In this document: in pieces, positions 42,189-52,933 of the stretch
Layout of the letters: every line of letters starts with the position of its first letter
Position numbering within the stretch: the first letter of the stretch is position 1
Made by a program: the position numbers and the translations under genes
Notes under the pieces: generated by a model
Database searches by the model: none
Told to the model about the DNA's origin: nothing
The model's input: only the letters and a program-made list of their open reading frames with translations
Origin: Diplonema papillatum
Taxonomy: Eukaryota; Euglenozoa; Diplonemea; Diplonemida; Diplonemidae
Reading direction: 5' to 3'
Length of the DNA: 64,000 nt
NCBI GenBank assembly: GCA_030068145.1
Contig: JAPJBO010000249.1
Coordinates: 186,001 to 250,000 of the forward strand

Positions 42189-42810
42189 ACGCATGACGAC
42201 GAATGTTTGAAGAACAGTTTAGACTTGGAGGTTCAGCGGAGAAGCAGGTGCTACGCTCCACAAACCCAACCCGCAACGTACCACAAAACTCCCGCATCAA
42301 CAAATCCACAAGACCAGACTGTAAGAGCCGAACCAAACCACCATCGCAAAAAAAGAAAGTGCCGTTTGTGGCGGTCGAGGTGGTCGTTGACGAGGTGATG
42401 CAGACACCGCAAAGTGTACCGTATACTGGATGACGCACGAATGGTTGAAGAAACATTTAGGCTTGGAGGTGCGGCGGGGAAGCGAGGCGCCGCCACTTTG
42501 CACCGTCCGGTGCTCTGATACACTTCGCAAATACAACACATCACAACCCCCCGAATCAACAAAACCCCAAGATCCACACCGAAAGCGCCCGAATCAAACC
42601 ACCATGGCAAAAAAGGAAAATGCCGTTCGTGACAAATGTTTGAACAAGGGATTAGACGTGGAGGTGCAGCGGAAGCGAGATGCCGCCACTTTGCACCGCC
42701 CGGTGCACTACAGCTCGCAAACCCGACCCGCAACACATCACAAAAACGACCCGAATCAACAAAACCGTACGAGCCCGAAAAAAAAAGGGAAAATGCCGTT
42801 CGTGCGTACG
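42189..42810 (+). repeat. ~200-bp tandem repeat, three diverged copies
   Basis: Units begin near 42189, 42431 and 42631 with GA(A/C)GAATG(T/G)TTGAAGAA-like starts. They share AGACTTGGAGGT(T/G)C.GCGG.GAAGC, GCCGCCACTTTGCACCG.CC, CATCACAAAA, GAATCAACAAAACC and AAAATGCCGTTCGTG blocks. Frames shift between units, so a coding role is unlikely. Confidence 0.8.
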
Positions 42811-43160
42811 GCTGCGACGAACACGGTTCCAATCCAGTTATTGGGTGGTTGACGGCGGCGCATCCGCAGCAGCAGCAAAGTCAACCACCGCCACCGTCCA
42901 CGCGCGGGCGGGGATGAACACGAAACCTTCCGAACCACGGAGAAGAAGAAGAAGGCAGAGGAGAACCGGGGGTAGTGAAGCAACGAACCCGCGGGGTATC
43001 GGCACCAGTCTGTCGTGAGCGTGCCATACCCTGGCAAAGACAAGCACATTTGGCCAGGCGTGCAGGAGATTACTTGCGCACGTGCCAGGCAAGCACCGGC
43101 AGCACAGGTCGCAAGTGCCAGCGAGGTAGCCGCATGGGGACCCCCCAGTCCCAAACAGGG

Positions 43161-43203
43161 AACTCCCCGAACTCCCCGAAACTCCCCGAAACTCCCCGAA
43201 ACT
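43161..43203 (+). repeat. CCCCGAAACT minisatellite, second array
   Basis: Four copies of the same 10-mer and orientation as at 41899-41970, 1.2 kb away, bracketing the GGGT array and the ~200-bp tandem repeat. Confidence 0.9.
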
Positions 43204-44208
43204 AGGGTCAGGATCAGGTGGTTTTTGATGTGTTGAGACACTTCGGAAAGTTGACCGCATATGCAGGCAGGACGAACGAATGGCACCCACCACTTGTAGG
43301 TCGTGCTTGTATTCCCGACTTTCGGTCGTTTGTGCTTCCAATCCAGTCCAAGTCTTCTCGTCAAACCGGGATGGAAATAACTGCAGAGATGCCAAAAAAC
43401 GCACGGGGTTCACGAAAAGATGAAGGAGGGGCACACGCCTGTGAGACCTGAGGGGTGACCCGAGCAGATGCGGTTTACCCATGTTAAATATGTGCAACAT
43501 CGAAGAAAAGCTAAAGCAAACGCTAAAAGTAGCTCCTGCTATCTTCCTGGCCCGCAGCGTTACAAGGCGGCGACCCCCCGCGAGACGAGCTCACCCGCCG
43601 GCCAGAGCGCCCGCTGCAGCACCAACTCCGGTGCCGCCACTCACTGTAGCAGAGCCGCAACCTGCAGCTCTCTCCTCTCCGCCCGTACCTCCTCTGCTAA
43701 CCGCCTAAGTCTCGGCTGTCTACTTAACTGCTGCCCGAGCGTCAGCCGTCGATGCAGAATTACGGATGCTGGGTCCAACCGATGGCCTCGGCACAGCACA
43801 TTCAGTACAACTGCGTCGCTTCGCCGTAGACCTCCGGACCAGACTCCCGCCATCGTCGCCCTCATCAGCGCCTGGACATACGAGGTGGCTGCCATACCGC
43901 GGTTCTGTATGGCGCTTTGGTCGTCGCTGCAGCGGCGACGAAGCGCTCTCGCTCCTCCATCGGCACCGGTAGGTGGCGAGCTCGGCGGGCTATAGCTTGG
44001 GCCTTCTCGTGACGCCACTTTACCCGCTTACTCGGCCTCGACGCCCCTTGCCCCACCGAAAGCATCGTTCCTAACGCGTCAAACGTCTGTTGTCTTTCTA
44101 TCGTCTTTCTTTGCACCTTCAGCGTCCTCTCTTGGGATACACAAGTTGTGTACCAGTAGGATTTCGCTGCCCCAATTCCCAAATCCGCAGCATCTGCGAA
44201 CTCCGTGG

Positions 44209-44673
44209 TTACGCCCCGAGCTGTCCTTTGTCGTCTGTCATGGCCTGTGTGTCATATAAGAAGGCCAACGCGCGCACTACTTCTTCTTCGGTGCCGAGTA
44301 CCTCGACTGCTCTGGCCCATACTGCGACGAGTGCATTCAATAGTAGAACACTGAGAGGGCACCCTTGCAAAATTCCGTTTGCGGCGCTGAATGCTTCGCC
44401 TACCCCGCCGGCAGTTTTGAAGTGCCTTCTAATGGACGCGTACACACCCCTTAGGGCCCTGAGGACTCCTTTGTCTATTCCCATGTACTCTACCACTTTG
44501 AACATCACCTCGTGCGGGAGGCGATCAAAGCACTTCTCGTAGTCTACAGACAGCCCGTACAATGGCCGCCCGCACTCGATTGCGTGCTCGATGCGCAAGG
44601 CGACATGATGTCGTCTGCTCCTCTGTGATGTACTGCGCCGCGTATCCCGTCGGGTATCCACTGGTGTACCCAT
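44209..44673 (-). pseudogene. LINE reverse-transcriptase palm, inactivated
   Basis: LSVDYEKCFDRLPHEVM (motif A, with the first catalytic Asp), GILQGCPLSVLLLNAL (motif B) and ALAFLYDTQAM (motif C) are clear. Motif C should read FLYADDTQ-like. Two residues including one catalytic Asp appear deleted, leaving FLYDTQ, so the enzyme would be dead. The downstream piece RGHRLDPASVILHRRL at 43641-43830 is the usual RT C-terminal helix region. Confidence 0.85.
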
Positions 44674-44757
44674 TCCCCCAACATCCTCAGCCGCCAGTGA
44701 TGATGACGTCGCCTCTACTCACGCCCTGTTCCGCGGCAAACTGCCCGAGGTAGGCCC

Positions 44758-45354
44758 TCAAGCTGGCCGTCGCCTCTCCCCACTCGGTTGCCGTGGTGTA
44801 TCGTCGAGGGACAAGTACCGACAGCCTCTGCACGTCCGGTTCGCCGCGTCTGGCATCGCCACGCGGTTAAACGTCAGCTTTGAGCTGACCTTCTTCTCCA
44901 GTTGAAAGACTGTTCCAGTCGTCGTTTCGATGCGGGTTCCGCGCCTGACGACGACCGAGCACATCTGCCCTGCTTGGCCAGCTAATTCTGGCAACGCGGC
45001 CAGCACGACGACCGCACACGCCTCTTTCCGCTTGCCGTCGTCGATGGCCTTCTTGGCTTCCGGGCGACTCGCGATGGCCACTCCCGCTATGTCACAACTC
45101 CGCAGTTTCGACAAGTCGACGACTGGAACATCCCAGTCTTCGCTTCGCAGCTGCGCGGGTTGCCGTTCTCTCTTTGCTGGCACCCGCTGCCATGGGGCCT
45201 CCGTCCCGGTCTGCGTCGGCCGCATAGCCTCATCAGAGGCAGTGTGTTGCCCGGGACCACTGCTTGGAGGCGCAGACATGTTGTTGGTGAATCGTTTAAG
45301 TCCTTCTTGTTGCGTTAGTGGGGAGTTATTTGCATGCAAATGTACCACACTCAT
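44758..45354 (-). pseudogene. LINE-associated N-terminal frame
   Basis: About 198 codons from ATG 45354, with a hydrophilic N-terminus and a middle domain containing ACAVVVLAALPELAGQAGQ and VVRRGTRIETTTGTVFQL. I do not recognise the fold. Its position directly upstream of the RT palm, in the same direction, suggests it is the front of the LINE polyprotein or an ORF1 product. Confidence 0.5.
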
Positions 45355-46032
45355 TTCAGCCCCGGACTCGACAGCCCTGCGCGACCTCTCAGACTCAGAG
45401 TCGTCATCGTGGTGCTTTACCCGCGAACTGCTAAAAATAGTTTGGCGCTCCCAGGGAACCGATAGCGCACCGGCGTACCGGAGAAATGCACCGGTGGCGT
45501 TCCTGAGCGACGTCCCCTAAGACTCAGAGTCAGCGTGTGTCAGCCTGCTCCTGCTCTCGATGAACGCGACACAGCTTACCTTTCATCCCGACGACACAAA
45601 AACTGTGATGTTCGCCCGTTTTCTGTGCGAGTTAGTGAGTTGCTTCACCAGAAGATGGCAGAACTGGTTACAGTACAGGGCCATCTAGCAGCCTTGTACT
45701 GGCTGGATCCAGGTACCTGCCACGCCTGAGCACAAAGTGCCCAAGAATCTCGCGAAAGTCGATTTTCGCCGAAGGTCATCCATTTTCTTAGTGGGGCGAC
45801 CGGATACTCCTCGGAGAGATGGTCCCTGCACTCTAACTCGTCTCTCTCTCTCTCTTTTCTTGCACGATACGTGCATCTTTGAGAAATTTTTTGCAAAGAC
45901 AGCCAATTGGCCACCGGTGGGCTGATTGGTGGCTAGTTGGTGGCTGCCCAACTATGGACTACGAGCCAGACTCACATCGCCGTCGTCGCCGTCGTGTGTC
46001 TGCAGACGTTCATGTTCATGCCGAAACATTAA
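45355..46032. other. Intergenic region, no gene seen
   Basis: A CTCGTCTCTCTCTCTCTC box near 45838-45858 is shared with 10770 and 11555. No coding support. Confidence 0.4.
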
Positions 46033-47338
46033 GTAAGGGTAGAAAGTTTTTTGTGCCCATGTTCGCGCGCGCGCAAATTTTTCCAAACCTCAGGAAAAAA
46101 AAAAGCTTTTGAAAAAAAAACTTTTCAACAACAGGAAAGGTGCAGGGGTGTATATCTTTCTAACTTTCATTGTGCATGCACTTTAGAGTTAGGTTCGCTT
46201 GAAATTCCGGGGTTTTTGTGTTGGTTAACAGGTTTGTGTTGTCGGAGATTGGCCTGTGAAGGAAACTGGCATCTGCACCTGTGCAATCACTTTTCCCAGA
46301 AATCTGCTACAGGCAAACAAAAGCAGCTGACAAATCAACATGGTTCACATCTCAGCAAGTATGTCGGGTTCCTTCTGGGCCTTTCGACCGCGCACTGGTC
46401 GCACATTCCAGGATGTGCTTTGTGGTGCTGTAGTTGCTTGCGACAACGGATTGTTACTGTGTGCAGGTCAGCTTGGCAACGTTCTGGGGCCTTTGCGAGA
46501 TGAAACACCAGAGTCTCACTTTTCTGCGCCTTCTGCGCGGTCAAGTCACCAAATGTCCTACCAGCAGGCACACACACACACGAACCGATGGCCTGTGGAT
46601 CTTACAGTACTGTAGCGAGTAAGTTACGCCAACCGCAAAAGTCGCATTTCAGCATCCTTCGAGGTAGCCTACGACAAAGTTCCAAATTCCTGGACGATGA
46701 CCAATGTGGGCTTGGCGACTTCTAGGCGACTCGCAGACTTAGAGGAGGATGCGCGTCCCCTAAACATCATGCTGTTGGGGCCTTGTGCTTTGGAAGTTGC
46801 CAATAAGCCGTTCCAGAGACCTAGTTATCTCTTCGCACGTGGTGTGTCATGCTTTCGCCTCTTTAGCTCGTCTTGATCGTCGCGCTCAGGCGCGCGTTTG
46901 GTGCCTCGCTTCTCCTTCGACTGCTCGTCCAGGTTCATCGGTTGCGCGTCGATTTCTGCTTCTTCACGGCGCTTGGGCGATGGCCGCGCTTCGATGGGCG
47001 CTCCTCTACGCCGTTTTGTTGTCGGCTTCGACGCAGAGTTCGTTCGCCGCTTCTTCGCTCGTCTTTTTGACCCTCGCCGCTGGTTTCGTTGTTGGTGCTG
47101 CGGTCTCTGATGTTGCTCGTCTTCTGCTGCTTCCGGTAGCAGGATCACTCGATAAGAGAACTTCACAGCCTTCAGGGTGTAGCTGGTTCAAAGAAAAAGT
47201 CAAGTTTTCCCATTCAAGCATCAGACTGCAACCGTTGTGTTTTCCCAGCCAAGAAAAGTTTTATTTTTGCGCGCGCGCGCGGAAGATTTTGGGGGTCAAA
47301 ATAGCATGGACACAAAAAAAAAAAACTTTCTACCCTAA
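46033..47338. repeat. 1.3-kb segment bounded by inverted repeats
   Basis: The left end (46033-46086) reads AGGGTAGAAAGTTTTTTGTG, CCATG and a CGCGCGCGCGCAA run. The right end (47263-47338) reads the same blocks inverted (GCGCGCGCGC, CATGGACAC, AAAAACTTTCTACCCTAA). The inside has no recognised transposase. A minus-strand frame at 46825-47166 encodes only a very basic, low-complexity Arg/Lys/Glu protein. It may be a non-autonomous element whose right end lies 69 bp before the phosphatase start codon. Confidence 0.55.
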
Positions 47339-47406
47339 CGCATATCAATTGGATTCTTGTTTGTTCCAAACAGTTGCAAACCAGGATCTCAAAAAGAAAG
47401 GAAACC

Positions 47407-49539
47407 ATGTTCACGCTGCTGGCAGCTGTCGCCTCTCTCTCTCTGAGAGCCGTAGACGAGTCGTCAGGCGTCGTGCAGCTGCAGCCAGCTGGATTCGTGG
47501 CCTCTTGGGGCAACGCTACTGACGTGCTGGTTACGTGGGAGGTCGTCGGCGGTGACTGCGAACGCGCTGCCGCACCTCGCTGTGACTATTGGGTCCCCGG
47601 GTCTGCTAAATTCACGTCCCCCGCTTTTGCGACCACATACACTGATAAGTGCACAGGCCAGAACCAATGCACAGCGTGGGTCGGGTGCTTGTTCACAGCT
47701 GCTTTGAACTCGACGTTGGTCGACGAGACAATGGCGGAGGGACAGTTCACATTTAATTATGTGTGTGGCGATGGCACTTACGGGTTCTCCGATACGAAGT
47801 CAGTTGTGTCCAGAAGGGAGCCCGCTGCGGGGGAAGAGTTTTCGTTCTTCATGACTGCGGACAACGGATTTGATCAGAACGCGACGAGCGTGAAGGATGG
47901 CATGCTTCGGTACCAGGAGGATCTGGCGAGCCCCATGGCGAGGTTTTTTCTGGTGGTCGGCGACATTGCTTACTCGAATGGAAACCAAACCCTGTGGGAT
48001 GTCTGGATGCAGGGCTGGGAGTCACTGCAAAGTGCTGTACCGACCCTATTTTCCCCAGGAAACCATGATGGCCGCTGGCTTTTTGGTAACAACTACGAAG
48101 TGCCTAATGCTCCTAAAGTTGGTGGCGGCGAGAGTGGAACCTCATACAGCAAGAGACTGCCAGGTCCCGGCCCGAACGTCTTTGTTGAGTCCAACCTGGG
48201 GCAAAACATTCCGAACATGAACTCGACCTCGTACTGGTGGTCTGTAGCCTACGGCGGTATCCGTATCATCGCACTATCCACAGTGCACGACTTTTCCCAA
48301 AGCTCTGCTCAATACGCTTGGTTCGTCAACGAGCTCAAGCAGGCCGACACCCCAGAAAGCCGGAAGGTAAACCCATGGGTCATTGTCACAAGCCATTTCC
48401 CCATGTATTGTACCATCGACGACTGCTTCTGCGGCAACTACACGCAAGCCGCTCTGGAACAGCGCTGCCAAAGTGGCGGTACGGTATTACCTGGGATACT
48501 GGAGGTTAATGGTGTATTCATCAAAGCTCAACTCGAAGAGCTCCTTCTGGAGTATCACGTCGACCTTTTCCTTGCGGGTATGCGTTCTTCCAGGACTCGT
48601 CGAACTCTTCGAAGCTAGGGCACAAGTGAGACAAGGGCACAGGTCATTTCAGTCAGTGCCGCACACATCCGTTTTCAAACACTGGGTATGGGTCGGACGA
48701 TACTCGAAGTACTGCTCCGCAGAAATTCGTTTTGCAGCAATCAGGATCATCGAGGGTAAGGTAATAGCAGGGGCTGGCAGATGAAGCCTTGTCACACCTG
48801 TCACGCGGCAGTGTGGGGCACGTCGAAGAAGCCTGGGACTGGAATCGTCGGCAGGGAGCCACCATTTCCTGACCCTGGAGCTCCCAGGGGCAAGTCCAGG
48901 CATGCAATTGGTGCATGCCCTGGATTGCGCCCTTGGCACCATGGATGCGCCGGTTTGGTCTTCCTTGCTAGGTGAGAACTCGCAGGCATCTACCTACTTC
49001 ATTTTCCGCCTTCTGAAGCAGGAGGCAAACTCGTCGAAGCGGTTGGCTACAGCAAGTTTGCCTCCTGCTACATGATTTTGAGCAGGCTTCAAGACCTTGG
49101 ACGAGAAATCGTCAAAAATATTCAAATATGAGCTGCGCAGTCTCGGTTACCAGTGTGCTTTTTGCACATCCCCAATAAACACACAGGTCATGAGCACGCT
49201 TACGAACGAACACTACCCATCAACAATCTGGTGCCGACAGTGGCAAGACCGCCGACAAGAAAACCGGCCGGTACAACCGACCGGTATATTAACCCCACAG
49301 CGCCCATCCACATCATGGCAGGTTCTGGAGGCGGCTCGCCTGACTCCGACTGGAGAGACTACTCGGCTTTCAACTGGACAGTTGTCCGCAGCGACGATTT
49401 TGAGAACCTGAGCGACCGCCCTTACGGCTTCCTGGTATTCACGATGAGCGGTGACCGAACGAAACTGTCTGGTGCCTACGTTAACGTGGTCAAAAATCAT
49501 ACCTACGACAGGTTTGAAATCGTAAAGTCCGGGTTTTGA
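47407..49539 (+). CDS. Purple acid phosphatase (two exons)
   Basis: This is a tartrate-resistant/purple acid phosphatase-type metallophosphoesterase, a secreted or vacuolar dimetal enzyme releasing phosphate from organic esters. Exon 1 is 47407-48577 and exon 2 49187-49539 (intron GTATGC...ACACAG, 609 bp, phase 1), giving 507 residues. A short hydrophobic start (MFTLLAAVASLSL) could be a signal peptide. Metal-binding positions are seen in order: D152 in FFMTADNG, D186 and Y189 in VVGDIAYSNG, N219-H220 in SPGNHDG, H330 in VTSHFPMYC, and H392/H394 in GHEHAYERTLP. The last motif is created exactly by the splice. Several N-x-S/T sites fit a secreted glycoprotein. The ATG at 47407 is preferred over an upstream TTG extension. 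The 5' leader abuts an inverted repeat. Confidence 0.92.
48578..49186 (+). other. Purple acid phosphatase intron (609 bp)
   Basis: Donor GCGG/GTATGC, acceptor ACACAG/GTC. Its removal rebuilds the GHEHAYER active-site motif, which makes the boundaries very secure. No recognisable insertion inside. Confidence 0.93.
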
Positions 49540-49889
49540 CGAAGCTGGTGCACAACCTGAGTCAACGAACTCGGACGTTCTGTTGTCCAAGGGCATGACT
49601 GATACATTTGTACACTTTGGCACGCCGTCCTTGGAACGGCTCCACGTATTCGCGTAATTCTGCTGATAATTGGTGTGATCCGGTGGCCTTACTTGGTTGT
49701 ACAAGAGGTGTTTGTGGGGAGTACTTGGGAAGTTCATGGGAAGTTACTGAAAGTTCTACTGAAAGTTATGTCTGTAGGCAAAACCCCGTTTTCATATTTC
49801 TTCGACGAAAAGCAAAAGAATAAACCAAAACTACGCACTTCTTTCATTAGTCTTGTCTCCGGAGAAAATTCTTTACACACCCCTGTGGA

Positions 49890-50270
49890 CTAGGCGGAGA
49901 GTGTGGGACTACTTTTTGAGGCCTTTTTCGCGCTTGCACAAATATAATGCGTCTTAGACAGTCGAAAGGGGCGGAGGACCTCGTCCTCGTCGCCTTCCCT
50001 TTCGCTGCTCCGAGGCGGCGTTATATCGGCAAGCTCGGGCAGTTCTGGAAACGTGGTGTCGCAGTACTGCCTGAGTTGCTTAACCTTCTTGCCCATGTTC
50101 TCAGAAAAAGGGACAGGAGGAGCAATCTTCCACAACCCCGGAGTGGGGTTGCCTCCGAACCCGTTTTCACACCTCTTCAGGATATCAGCAACGGTTTTGA
50201 CCGAGGGGGTCTGTAGCAGCCTCAAGAGACTATTCGCTGTCCGGAGGGTCTGGCGGGTTGGCGGGGAGCA
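49890..50270 (-). CDS. Possible 3' exon of a hypothetical gene
   Basis: The minus strand is open from about 50270 to the stop at 49890 without a good ATG. It encodes a protein-like stretch: SVKTVADILKRCENGFGG, TPGLWKIAPPVPFSENMG, VKQLRQYCDTTFPELPEL, then an acidic/basic tail. It would need an upstream exon. A candidate is the frame at about 50690-51015. No family recognised. Confidence 0.3.
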   Translation of the reverse strand, partial: CSPPTRQTLRTANSLLRLLQTPSVKTVADILKRCENGFGGNPTPGLWKIAPPVPFSENMGKKVKQLRQYCDTTFPELPELADITPPRSSEREGDEDEVLRPFRLSKTHYICASAKKASKSSPTLSA

Positions 50271-50689
50271 TCACCAACGCCCCAGTGCGGGCAAAGGGAT
50301 GCTGATGCTGCAAGGGAGCCCTGGTTAACCCCGACAAGCTCCGGACGAACTACACGCGGCGCGAGAGATTGAGAAGGAGAAGGCACCGTAGTGCAGCGCC
50401 AAGAGGATCATAGGTGTGGCTTTGCGCTGAGACTGGGAAGCGGGCTGGGGCAGGGACGCCCCATTTAACAAGCCTTCTACCGTGGCAGCACAAAGAAAAA
50501 CCATATAGCCCTTTCTTGCTCTAAGAGAACCCATTCATGAACGGTCACACGGAGACCCTAAACCCCCGGAATTTCAAGCGAACTTTAACTCTAAAAAAAG
50601 TCGCATGTATGTGACCTCTTGAGAAGCTGGGATCAGCGTAGCTGCTTCGGTCATCCTACACACCGTAGCTGAGCTCGTACACAAAACCT

Positions 50690-51015
50690 AGCCCGAAGTC
50701 TTGATCGCTCTCGGGGGCGGAATAGGCGTCGTTCTGTACTTCTGGCAAACAGGATGTGTTTGCACACCAGGGTTTTGTTTGATCTGCCGTGCCAGCAACC
50801 CGCGCATTTCGTGTTTGCGGAATGGGTTCCTGTAGGGGAAGCACTCCTGGAGTTGCTCAAGCTTGAGAAAAGCTGTTTCATGGGGCCTCTGCAGGAGCTC
50901 ACACACTGACCGCATCCGCATGAACTCGGAGCAAGCGATAACGATTGTCCACGACGCTAGGCAACGGCACAGTCCTATTCGAACTCTGTAGCCAGGGTGC
51001 CTTGGTTTCGCTCGG
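50690..51015 (-). CDS. Possible exon of a hypothetical gene
   Basis: The minus-strand frame contains CLASWTIVIACSEFMRMRSV, HETAFLKLEQLQECFPYRN and KHEMRGLLARQIKQNPGV. Composition is protein-like and the direction agrees with 49890-50270. No start, splice pair or domain could be fixed. Confidence 0.22.
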
Positions 51016-51119
51016 ATCATCCAGAAGGCATTAAGGCAGTCAACCGTGGCATCGATGACAACTGACCATGTCAACCGTTTTTCTAGGCAAAGAAGGCACG
51101 AAAGAATAAAAGGGAGAAA

Positions 51120-51961
51120 ATGGAGAAACGCAAGCGCGACCTTCCACCATCAAGAGGGGACCCACCAGCAGCAAAACGAGCAAGGATCGAGCGGCAGGTT
51201 GTCCCTGTTCTAGGCGACAGGAGAATCCCGGTAGCGGTTCCTCGGAGGCTGCCTCCTGCGCAGGGCGTCTTGCACCGAGGCGCACGGACACTGCCTGCAC
51301 CCCTGCCGCAACAACGAACCCGAGACATGGCGTGGCGACCACAGCGAAGCACACGAGATATTCCGTGGTCGGAATCACATCGAAGCACACCTGGCCTCTT
51401 ATATACGCAGCGAATGGCACGAGACGTGTCACGGCCGGAGTCACAGCGAAGCTCACGTGTCTTGACCACTACCGTACCGAAGCTTTCACGCTCCTCCTTT
51501 CCACTCCGTTCCCCTGTTGAAGCGACCAATTCGTTGCCACTTAGTGTACCAACGACGGTGCCTGCAGCAATTACCGAAGAAGTCCGAGAGAAGAATGCAG
51601 AGCGCGAAGCAGACGAGCAAAAAAAGCGCGAGCTGGGAAAGAGACTGCGCGGTTGGAAAGACAGGTTCGAAGCAGAATATGGCAGGCAGCCCACTATCAC
51701 CGACCTTGAAGATCCCGCACACGTCGGAATCCGCCGACTGAAGGCCGAGTTCGAGTCTTTGAAGGAAAAATGCAAGGTGCCGCTCCTCAGTGCAGCGGAG
51801 CTACACAGTATCCGAACGGCCTACACCGCCAAAAACACGAAATACCGGCAGTGGAAGATGCGCTTTGCCGAAGAATTCCACCGTGCACCGACGCCGGACG
51901 ACCTCAAAAAGCCCCCTTTCACAGCCATCAGTGCTCTCTACACAGCTCTTCTCGACCTCAA
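51120..51961 (+). CDS. Protein with two tandem Sld2-like motifs (5' exon)
   Basis: The ATG at 51120 opens a 281-codon exon ending at CTCAA/GTATGT (51961/51962). Residues 1-150 are Arg/Ser/Pro-rich and disordered, with three imperfect ~18-residue repeats starting RDM/RDI/RDV at about 68-115. Residues 171-215 (LRGWKDRFEAEYGRQPTITD then LEDP) and 241-281 (YRQWKMRFAEEFHRAPTPDD then LKKP) repeat the W..F....R.P...DL..P pattern. That pattern is the N-terminal motif of Sld2/DRC1 and of RECQL4, which load replication factors at origins. An origin-firing role is inferred from this motif alone. The 3' part is not securely joined; the acidic exon at 52934-53494 is a candidate. Confidence 0.6.
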
Positions 51962-52342
51962 GTATGTCTCTCTGACTCAGCAGGGCTGCTATTTCTTTCG
52001 CCGTCCGGGGGTTCCCCCTGTGTGGAGGCATGCAGGCACAAGTCGTAGGGCAGAAAGTTGTCGGAGGTTGTTCCACGCCCCACATGCTGGACACCGTTGC
52101 ACACAGGCCTGAACTCAGTTCTTACATTCGGATCTAAAAGGCAGTTTTTGCTTTGTCATATTGTACAGGTGTGAATCGAAATCCCTGCTTCGAATTCACC
52201 CTTTTTCGAGACTGGGCCTATGAACATGCAATGTGAATAGCCTCTATTCGAGCCAACCCGGCTTTTGTCTACACTAAAAAGTGTATTTCTTTTGGACTAT
52301 AATAGTGCGGAGCAAACTTTTTTTTTCCCCTGCCAAAATACA

Positions 52343-52409
52343 TAGGGGTGCAGAGTAAGTGGGCGTCGGCCTTCAGGCCAGTAGGCCCGGGTTCGAACCC
52401 CGCCCCTCA
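52343..52409 (+). repeat. tRNA-like sequence (SINE head?)
   Basis: It reads an A-box-like TGCAGAGTAAGTGGGCG, a GGCCTTCAGGCC hairpin and a good T-arm/B-box CCCGGGTTCGAACCCCG followed by CCCCTC that could pair with the 5' GGGG. The anticodon arm is not canonical and the acceptor stem is only 4-5 bp. It lies within the putative intron of the Sld2-like gene. Confidence 0.45.
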
Positions 52410-52614
52410 CACTTTCCAGTCGAAGATTGTTTTCGAGGTTTGTTGCGTTTCGGGGTCTAATGTGCCGAAATTTGCGTTTTTGGCGGAGTTTCTGTTCTCG
52501 GTATCTCGTGGTACTTGGGTTACCCCGGGTGCAGTCTGGGAAAACGGAGTCGGGGGGGGGGGTTCGGAGGGGTCTCCCCCCCCGGGTACTGGTGCCGAAC
52601 TTGCCATCACAGGC

Positions 52615-52895
52615 CAAACTTAGCATCACTCGAGCTTCGCTTCACTTTTAGCATCGCCCGAACACCAGAACTTAGCTTCACCCGAACGTTGCTTCGCCCG
52701 AACTGTGCATCGCCCGAGCTTAGCTTCCCCAGAACTCAGCTTCGTGCGAACTTTGCTTCACCCGAGCTTGCTTCTTCCCTTCACCAGAACTTAGCTTCGC
52801 CCGAACTTTGCTTCACCAGAACTTTGCTTCACCAGAACTTAGCTTTGCCCGAACTTTGCTTCACCCGAACTTTACTGTTCCCGAACTTTAACTGC
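52615..52895 (+). repeat. ~15-bp degenerate tandem repeat
   Basis: About 18 copies of GAACTT(A/T)GCTTC(A/G)CCC/CCA-type units, for example TTCACCCGAACTTTGC. There are stops in several frames and no consistent coding phase. It lies between the Sld2-like exon and the next open exon. Confidence 0.85.
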
Positions 52896-52933
52896 TGCCT
52901 CCAGTCTCCCCCCGCGCCGGTCTTTAGCCGAGC

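Larger units (their letters stand above)
43641..45354 (-). mobile_element. Decayed minus-strand LINE
   Basis: Read from 45354 downward: a ~198-codon frame (44758-45354) with PWQRVPAKRERQP and SEDWDVPVVDLSKLRSCDIA, whose continuation needs a frameshift near 44835 (RLSVLVPRRYTTATEWGEA); RT palm at 44209-44673; then thumb and C-terminal pieces at 43641-44182. The finger region between the first frame and the palm is missing. All parts are collinear as in one LINE. No poly(A) end or target duplication was identified. Confidence 0.75.

Noticed and set aside
42251..42832. 193-codon minus-strand frame
   Set aside because: It spans three diverged tandem repeat units whose frames are not conserved between units.
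46825..47166. Basic 113-codon minus-strand protein
   Set aside because: Low-complexity Arg/Lys/Glu composition, located within a segment bounded by inverted repeats, with no homology I recognise. The opposite strand is equally open.
47374..48618. Purple acid phosphatase ending at 48618
   Set aside because: The frame after 48577 is intron. Splicing at GTATGC to 49187 restores the GHEHAYER metal-binding motif and the conserved C-terminus.
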